Shown here one piece after another: positions 7,301 through 11,791 of a stretch of DNA of 11,791 bases (position 1 is the first letter of the stretch; every line of letters begins with the position of its first letter). The notes under the pieces were generated by a model. It ran no database searches and had not been told where the DNA came from. It saw nothing but the letters and a program-made list of their open reading frames with translations. Made by a program: the position numbers and the translations under genes. This stretch comes from JAAZNO01 sp964508025 (GTDB taxonomy: Bacteria > Chloroflexota > Anaerolineae > B4-G1 > SLSP01), in NCBI GenBank assembly GCA_964508025.1, contig CAZDSF010000101.1:1-11791 (forward strand). Direction: 5' to 3'.

Positions 7301-8004
7301 TGGAAACATGCGAGTTTCTGCTCACGCTGGAGGATGACACCTGGCGCTTAAAAGCCCTGCGCGAGCTGTTGGCTTATGGCGCGGCGAGCGGGGTACAGGC
7401 GGTGGCGCAATGGCTACAGGCAGGACAGCTGGCCGAAGATGATGCGCTAGGGTTATTGGAGTCTTTCTTGGGAGATGTCACTACGCCACAAGCCGAAGAG
7501 CGCAGCGCGGTGCTAAGCCGTGAAATACAGGCTGGCTTGACCCACCCGGCGGTCTTGCGCGTGATGGAACGCTTGGGCCGCCGCCATCCAACCCTGCTCC
7601 CCGCTGTGGTGTTGCGGCCTGGCGATTGGATTCGCACCGCCGCTGGTTGGGGCCGTATCGAGCAGATCGAGAACGCAAGGGGCGAAATCCAGTCCAGCTT
7701 TCAGGCCACCGAAACTGCACTCAAACTCCATGCCATCTTGCGCGCGCAGTCGCCAAATCACGCCGAACAGGTCGAGGTCAACCTGGTGGATAGTTCGATG
7801 CATTTCATCGGAGCGAACGAACTCTATACCTGCACCAGATGCCGCCGCTTTGCGAGTGAAAAGCAGCACAATGTTCACGAGCATAACCGGCTCAGCCATG
7901 ATCCGGGCGAGGGCGCAGCATTTTCACATCAACTCAACGGGCATTTGAAATTCCATTCAAAACCAACCTTTGCTTTTATCCCGCCCCACAATCCCTGGGA
8001 ATGA
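4366..8004 (+). CDS. Large protein of unknown function with C-terminal SH3-like segment and C2H2-like zinc finger
   Basis: I do not recognise this 1212-residue protein as a named family. Residues about 25-205 look alpha-helical and include HRYLGPILAHGGIPLNNL (123-140) followed by TEFFEQLL, a block with the look of a conserved family core. RKPRLVLEPWGWGPTLQLP (249-267) starts a beta-rich part. About 480-555, 570-650 and 735-850 read as beta-sandwich-like segments, with alternating hydrophobic residues and Gly/Pro turns. About 900-1075 is helical. The tail has RPGDWIRTAAGWGRIEQI (1084-1101), which resembles an SH3-like barrel, then C1156-x2-C1159-x13-H1173-x4-H1178 with further histidines at 1168 and 1171, a C2H2-like finger. 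There is no [ND]PP[YFW] methyltransferase motif, no Walker A and no helicase motif. The ATG at 4366 overlaps the brxC stop by 7 nt, with only a weak GGTGG ahead, so translation is probably coupled. Its placement suggests a scaffold or nucleic-acid-binding partner of the ATPase and helicase; that is inference. Confidence 0.9.
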   Translation: MVTASLDEWEARLRPQTAEVDLLGEIPLTPEECQALGRALGHLVHRAGWGRSYILIREHYLATFAIFLVAQGKHGYDAGAFWPGVREATGLELSPPQTVEWGQLFEEAVERLGVARFPDLGGHRYLGPILAHGGIPLNNLTEFFEQLLFPSVVNPRYVALTTADYLEARLQRSSVHYILSEPVLRFLQHGGSIAEDFVERCRQMAFQTAPGGRLPTPQTTGLPEVIVTSYCEWVQTREHLLPQRRGRFRKPRLVLEPWGWGPTLQLPSQEIAVQDAIEALSWRIFADETLLGEISTEIRKMEFHWHTTAESFPLAQNAAEYRVELCASSCDGSDEMHQSWRFPVVQADLPLLAFDPDTGRFIPIARNNTLPAQPLWLLYPDTAQLTGEPPDTFCPDEALPALPWEWAKFRGLSVDLSRSQRLILQQESKQQKINLETARQRGQPELVGETLFNTVDGRAPLFVRDPPKVKIPLPEHSRQLRRWRITLRNDWAATVAVDFAAMLEEITADLIEIEDGVLIPLTTYLPAGALGNYRVTVRGPLGYAADLPFRLLPALEMVNHDVLHWPDDQQALHLLVETSAQVMLEPQPGAQECNVTLLQRDNHTALYEVHTGLQNPQAPLRFVFPQKDSEAVIVPLTVPVLRLRWLVALAPEQALAKEWRTNMLRLPLEALEQSLEPLLFVDLFSGAAPAIEAELRLLDAAEDVLQVEPARFRRGQPYARFDLRAFRDTLRHTSSVACIKLYLWDPTTPTVQHCFPVLSIGREFMVSDADGLLQADGEKVVLRLCWDAPLQLRHRFVRLWPLWRPWDPPREFDIPDAALDECVISAPIDFVYGQYQLEFGIRDPWVSTPLPETPPPRTHTTDLTVLLPRDAAFLRRRQLDVETTFAAKLERALLFQFSNDQENARADLEWCMQHLDEATLPQILALAKAVDAEPALAVGLRIKLAKVTHMKRAWDAGQNTETDHALFRRYLALLPKFPVETCEFLLTLEDDTWRLKALRELLAYGAASGVQAVAQWLQAGQLAEDDALGLLESFLGDVTTPQAEERSAVLSREIQAGLTHPAVLRVMERLGRRHPTLLPAVVLRPGDWIRTAAGWGRIEQIENARGEIQSSFQATETALKLHAILRAQSPNHAEQVEVNLVDSSMHFIGANELYTCTRCRRFASEKQHNVHEHNRLSHDPGEGAAFSHQLNGHLKFHSKPTFAFIPPHNPWE

Positions 8005-8029
8005 CAGCAGCCAGCTACAGGAGCCTACC
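8005..8029 (+). promoter_or_regulatory. Short intergenic gap with the ribosome binding site of the helicase gene
   Basis: Only 25 bases separate the two genes. AGGAG (8019-8023) sits six bases before the ATG at 8030 and fixes that start. No promoter or terminator is visible, so the helicase is expected to be read from the same transcript. Confidence 0.75.
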
Positions 8030-11000
8030 ATGAAACTACATCCTCTGGAAACTACGGCGCGGATACGCGATGACTATACCCGCTACCTCAAGACCATCTA
8101 CTTCTTCCGCAATGCCGACCTCCGGCGCGAGTTCTGGCAAGCGCTCACGACGCCAGAATTTTTGGTCAAAGGCCCGTTGCTGGAAGCGGCGACCCCCTAT
8201 CGCCGGGGACGCTCGATTCGCCAGCTGGTAGCAGCTGGGGTGCTAAGCTCAACATTCCAGCAGTTATGCTCTGCTGTTTTGCCCTGGGAGCGCCCCCTAT
8301 ACCTGCATCAGGATGAGGCCGTCGAGAAGGTGGCGCATTGGGGTCGGAATATCGTGGTGGCTACCGGCACCGGCTCTGGCAAGACCGAATCGTTCTTGAT
8401 TCCTATTCTGGATCACCTGCTCCGCGAGCAAGAGGTCGGTACGCTGGATCAGCCGGGGGTACGCGCGCTGTTGTTGTATCCCATGAACGCCCTGGCAAAC
8501 GATCAACTAAAACGCCTACGCGCGATCTTGGCTCAGTATCCGCACATCACCTTTGGACGCTATACAGGGGAAACGGAAAGGGAGGATGTGAAAGCGCGTG
8601 CGAGCTTCCAGGATCAATTTCCCGGCGAGCAGATTTTGCCCAATGAACTGCTCAGCCGACGGCAGATGCGTGAAAGGCCGCCGCACATTCTGCTCACCAA
8701 CTACGCGATGCTGGAATACCTGCTGCTGCGGCCAGAGGACTGTGAATTCTTCGATGGTGACGCGGGCAGTCACTGGCGCTTCATCGCCCTGGATGAAGCC
8801 CATATCTACGATGGCGCCACCGGTATCGAGATTGCCATGTTGCTGCGCCGGCTCAAGGATCGCGTGGTGCGTAGCGAGCCAGGGCGCATACGCTGTATTG
8901 CCACTAGCGCAACGCTGGGACGCGGGCCAGAGGATTTCCCCGCTGTAGCCCGCTTTGCTGCGGAGCTCTTTGGCGAGCGCTTCGAATGGGTACACGCTGC
9001 CCCCCAGCGCCAGGATGTGGTGGCAGCGACACGCGAGGCTGATGCTGCCCTGAAAGCGATCTGGGGGCAGGGACGCCCGGAATTGTACGAACAGTTGGAT
9101 GCGCTCTTTCAAGGGCTGCCTGAGACAGATGTAGTGCAGCAAACCGCTTCGGCAATCGGTGTGCCGGTAGCCGAATTGAACGCGCTTCGACAACAAGCGC
9201 AGCAGGTCGCCCCAGATAAACGCGCCCGACGCTTGCTTTACCTGCTTTTGCAGGGGGATGCGCGACTCCATGAATTGCGGAACACTTTGTCTGAACCACA
9301 TACCCTAACGGAACTTGCAGCTACGATTTTTCCCCAGGACGCGCATGCAAATGAGCATCTGGTACAGCTGGTTGATCTGGCGGTCAAGGGCAAACCGGAT
9401 GAGGGCGAAGCGCCCTTACTCCCAACGCGCTATCACTTGTTTGCGCGGGCGTTGGAAGGGGCCTTCCTGTGCCTGAATGCTGACGCCCACGCCCCCGGCC
9501 ATCCCCGGTTGTACCTCACCCGCCAGGAAGTCTGCCCGCATTGCCGCTCCTGGATGTTCGAGTTGGCCGCCTGCCCCCGTTGCGGACGCGCTTATCTGGT
9601 CGGGCGCATCATCAATGAGGGCCAGACCAAACGCCTGGTGCAAAGTACACTGGCCGATGAGGTGGGGCAAGGGTTGGCCTATTTCATCCTCGATGACACG
9701 GCGCAGTCTGCCGATGAAGATGAAGCCCTGGTAGAGGGTCTGGAACAACCCGACGAGGGCAAAGTCGCAGCCTATACGCTTTGCCTGGGCTGCGGCGCGC
9801 TGGCGCCAGACGCTAATATGCAGACACGGTGCAATTGTCCAGCAGATATCCCGCGCCACACGGTCTTTCGCGTGGAACTCCCCAAAGGTGCCACCGCGTT
9901 GCGGCGATGCGTCACCTGCGGCGCGCATCGCACCGCTGGCGCAGTGTATCGTTTCCTCACAGGCCGCGACGCGCCGGTCAGCGTGTTGGCGACCTCGCTC
10001 TATCAGATGTTGCCCCCGGCAGACGATGAAAAAGCCAGCCTGCTACCTGGAGAAGGGCGCAAACTGCTCACCTTCTCCGACAGTCGCCAGGATGCTGCCT
10101 TCTTTGCGCCGTATGTGGAACGCACCTACGAACGCATCTTTCACCGGCGGTTGATCTATCTGGCGCTTCAGGGCGATGCCGGCGCGCGCGAAGGGCAATT
10201 ACGCCTGGATGATCTAGTCGGGCGCGTGCAACGTCTGGCGGAAGATGCAGGGATGTTTACGCCAGAGCAAAGCTATGATGCCCGCCAAAACACGGTGCGT
10301 ACCTGGCTCATGCAGGAATTGACCGCACTCGATACTCGTATGAGCCTGGAAGGGCTAGGCTTGCTGACCTTTCGTCTGGCGCAATTCCCCCGCTGGACGC
10401 CGCCCCAGCCCTTCCTTCAGCCACCGTGGGATTTCAGCCCAGAGGAGGTCTGGGCGCTGGTATTGATTTTCATGGATATGTTGCGGCAACAGGGTGTGCT
10501 CACTTTCCCCACTGGTGTGGATGCGCGCGCTGCGGCTTTCGCGCCGCGCAACAAGGAGCTCTTCATCAGCAACATCAGCAGCGACGCCCGGCATGGCGTT
10601 TTGGGATGGGCGCCGCGCCGGGGCGGCAACCGGCGACTGGACTTCTTACGGCGCTTGTTGAAAGAACGCGTTCCCGAAGTCGAGATTCAACAATACGCTT
10701 CGATCGCGCTTGAAGGGGTATGGCGGCACCTGACCGATGCCGCCCTGCCGTGGAAAGGCTATCTGCCCACCGTGAATCTCAAAGGGGTAGGCATCGTCCA
10801 TCGGGTAGATTATCGCTTCTGGGAATGGGCGCCTGTGCTGGCCGGAGAGCCGCAGCTCTATCGTTGCTCACGTTGCCAAAACGTGACCGGGGTGAACTTG
10901 CGCGATCTCTGTCCTAGATATGCGTGTGATGGGAAGTTAAGCCCCATCCCGCCAGATGACCCGGCCTGGCAAGAAAACCACTACCGGCACTTGATGCTCA

Positions 11001-11791
11001 ACCTCGACCCGATTCCGCTGGAGGCGCAGGAGCATACGGCCCAGTGGCGCTCCACCGAAGCCGCTAAGATCCAGACGCAGTTCGCTAACGGGGAGCTCAA
11101 CGTGCTCAGCTGCTCGACGACCTTCGAGTTGGGCGTAGACCTGGGCAGCCTCCAGGCGGTGTTGATGCGCAATGTCCCTCCGGCCACTGCCAATTACCTG
11201 CAGCGGGCCGGGCGCGCTGGCCGCCGCGCTGATACGGCGGCCTTTGCCCTCACCTATGCGCAACGCCGCTCCCATGACTTGAGCCATTACGCCGAACCCA
11301 AACGCCTGGTCTCCGGCGAGATTGCCGCGCCGCTGGTAGTGGTGGAAAACGAGAAGATTGTACGGCGTCATGCCCATTCGGTGCTTTGGGCGGCTTTCTT
11401 TCGGTGGGCAGCACAAAAGCATGGGCAAACATATCGTCAGGTGGGTGAGTTCTTTGCCCCAATCGCGGGAGCTTCTGGCCCCGAATTGTTCCAGGAATAC
11501 ATTGCGCAACGTTCCCCAGAGCTGAAAGAAGCGCTCTTTCGCATCATCCCTTCGGATCTCCATGGAACGCTGGAACTGGATAGCTGGGGGTGGTTGGAGG
11601 TTCTGAGCAATGCACAAAACAATGCCATCCTCGATCTGGCTACTAACGAGGTGATTGGCGACCTCGAACTTTACCAGCAATTGGAGCAAGAAGCGGTGCA
11701 AAACCGGCAGTATCCTCTGGCAAACCACTATCAACATGTATCGCGTACTGTGCGCGGGCGTGACCTGCTAGGCTTTCTCGGCTCGCGCAAT
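8030..11791 (+). CDS. Large DEAH-box superfamily 2 helicase, YprA/MrfA-like (COG1205), C-terminus beyond window
   Basis: The frame is open for 1254 codons to the window edge, so the C-terminus is missing. It is an ATP-dependent superfamily 2 helicase. N-terminal RecA domain: a Q-motif-like YLHQDEA (91-97), Walker A ATGTGSGKT (111-119), YPMNALANDQ (150-159), typical of YprA-type enzymes, DEAH (255-258) followed by IYDGATG, and SAT (293-295). C-terminal RecA domain: KLLTFSDSRQDAAFFA (678-693), NVLSCSTTFELGVDL (1024-1038) and QRAGRAGR (1058-1065). Cysteine clusters are C502/C505/C515/C518, C585/C588/C601/C603 with C627/C630, and C946/C949/C961/C966, likely zinc ribbons in long insertions. In relatives such as MrfA a DUF1998 domain with four cysteines follows the helicase core, and it would lie outside this window. 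The enzyme probably moves along or unwinds DNA. BREX type 3 normally carries BrxHII, a different helicase as I recall, so this is either a substitute or the mark of another system. The start is supported by AGGAG. Confidence 0.93.
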   Translation, partial: MKLHPLETTARIRDDYTRYLKTIYFFRNADLRREFWQALTTPEFLVKGPLLEAATPYRRGRSIRQLVAAGVLSSTFQQLCSAVLPWERPLYLHQDEAVEKVAHWGRNIVVATGTGSGKTESFLIPILDHLLREQEVGTLDQPGVRALLLYPMNALANDQLKRLRAILAQYPHITFGRYTGETEREDVKARASFQDQFPGEQILPNELLSRRQMRERPPHILLTNYAMLEYLLLRPEDCEFFDGDAGSHWRFIALDEAHIYDGATGIEIAMLLRRLKDRVVRSEPGRIRCIATSATLGRGPEDFPAVARFAAELFGERFEWVHAAPQRQDVVAATREADAALKAIWGQGRPELYEQLDALFQGLPETDVVQQTASAIGVPVAELNALRQQAQQVAPDKRARRLLYLLLQGDARLHELRNTLSEPHTLTELAATIFPQDAHANEHLVQLVDLAVKGKPDEGEAPLLPTRYHLFARALEGAFLCLNADAHAPGHPRLYLTRQEVCPHCRSWMFELAACPRCGRAYLVGRIINEGQTKRLVQSTLADEVGQGLAYFILDDTAQSADEDEALVEGLEQPDEGKVAAYTLCLGCGALAPDANMQTRCNCPADIPRHTVFRVELPKGATALRRCVTCGAHRTAGAVYRFLTGRDAPVSVLATSLYQMLPPADDEKASLLPGEGRKLLTFSDSRQDAAFFAPYVERTYERIFHRRLIYLALQGDAGAREGQLRLDDLVGRVQRLAEDAGMFTPEQSYDARQNTVRTWLMQELTALDTRMSLEGLGLLTFRLAQFPRWTPPQPFLQPPWDFSPEEVWALVLIFMDMLRQQGVLTFPTGVDARAAAFAPRNKELFISNISSDARHGVLGWAPRRGGNRRLDFLRRLLKERVPEVEIQQYASIALEGVWRHLTDAALPWKGYLPTVNLKGVGIVHRVDYRFWEWAPVLAGEPQLYRCSRCQNVTGVNLRDLCPRYACDGKLSPIPPDDPAWQENHYRHLMLNLDPIPLEAQEHTAQWRSTEAAKIQTQFANGELNVLSCSTTFELGVDLGSLQAVLMRNVPPATANYLQRAGRAGRRADTAAFALTYAQRRSHDLSHYAEPKRLVSGEIAAPLVVVENEKIVRRHAHSVLWAAFFRWAAQKHGQTYRQVGEFFAPIAGASGPELFQEYIAQRSPELKEALFRIIPSDLHGTLELDSWGWLEVLSNAQNNAILDLATNEVIGDLELYQQLEQEAVQNRQYPLANHYQHVSRTVRGRDLLGFLGSRN

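Noticed and set aside
4366..8004. The third gene as a diverged PglX methyltransferase, expected at this place in BREX-3.
   Set aside because: There is no [ND]PP[YFW] motif and no FxGxG-like cofactor motif; the DPP occurrences are followed by K or R in unrelated contexts.
4366..8004. The third gene as PglZ or a phospholipase D nuclease.
   Set aside because: No HKD motif (HxKxxxxD) or clear alkaline-phosphatase-type metal-binding pattern was seen in the translation.
8516..9301. 261-codon minus-strand open frame opposite the helicase gene, and a 266-codon one at 10937-11737.
   Set aside because: The + strand frame carries ordered helicase motifs through both stretches, so these are antisense shadows.
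8030..11791. The locus as a DISARM system, because of the large DUF1998-type helicase.
   Set aside because: DISARM is defined by drmA, drmB and drmC with a methylase. Here the helicase partners are BrxF/BrxC-type proteins and no drmB, drmC or methylase is visible, though the downstream part is unseen.

Overview
The window is almost fully coding. It holds four genes packed head to tail on the + strand, behind a short structured leader of about 180 bases. It is moderately GC-rich with heavy use of TTG/CTG leucine codons, and its Shine-Dalgarno sites are ordinary bacterial ones (GGAGGTGAT before gene 2, AGGAG before gene 4). Composition and protein style suggest a bacterium, perhaps Chloroflexota. 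That is an impression only: no ribosomal RNA or marker gene is present to test it.

Layout: (1) 1-180, a non-coding leader with two strong hairpins and a 12-bp palindrome. (2) 181-663, a 160-residue BrxF-like protein of the BREX type 3 kind, with an eroded P-loop. (3) 665-4372, a 1235-residue BrxC/PglY-family ATPase with intact Walker A and B motifs and a C-terminal CPHC motif. (4) 4366-8004, a 1212-residue protein that I cannot assign to a named family; it has an alpha-helical N-terminus, beta-rich central domains, and a C-terminal SH3-like segment plus a C2H2-like zinc finger. (5) 8030 to the right edge, at least 1254 residues of a large DEAH-box helicase of the YprA/MrfA (COG1205, DUF1998-associated) kind, with cysteine clusters between and beside its helicase motifs; it runs out of the window.

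The first gap is 1 nt, the second junction overlaps by 7 nt and the third gap is 25 nt, so the four genes look like one translationally coupled operon. brxF followed by brxC is the opening of BREX type 3 phage-defence loci. From what I recall of the canonical order, pglXI (a methyltransferase), brxHII, pglZ and brxA follow. Here the place of pglX is taken by the unassigned 1212-residue protein and then a COG1205-type helicase; no methyltransferase or PglZ is visible. The inferred system is a BREX-3-derived or BREX-like defence module in which an AAA-type ATPase works with a large zinc-finger protein and a superfamily 2 helicase. The downstream sequence, not available here, decides whether it is a variant BREX or a distinct system.
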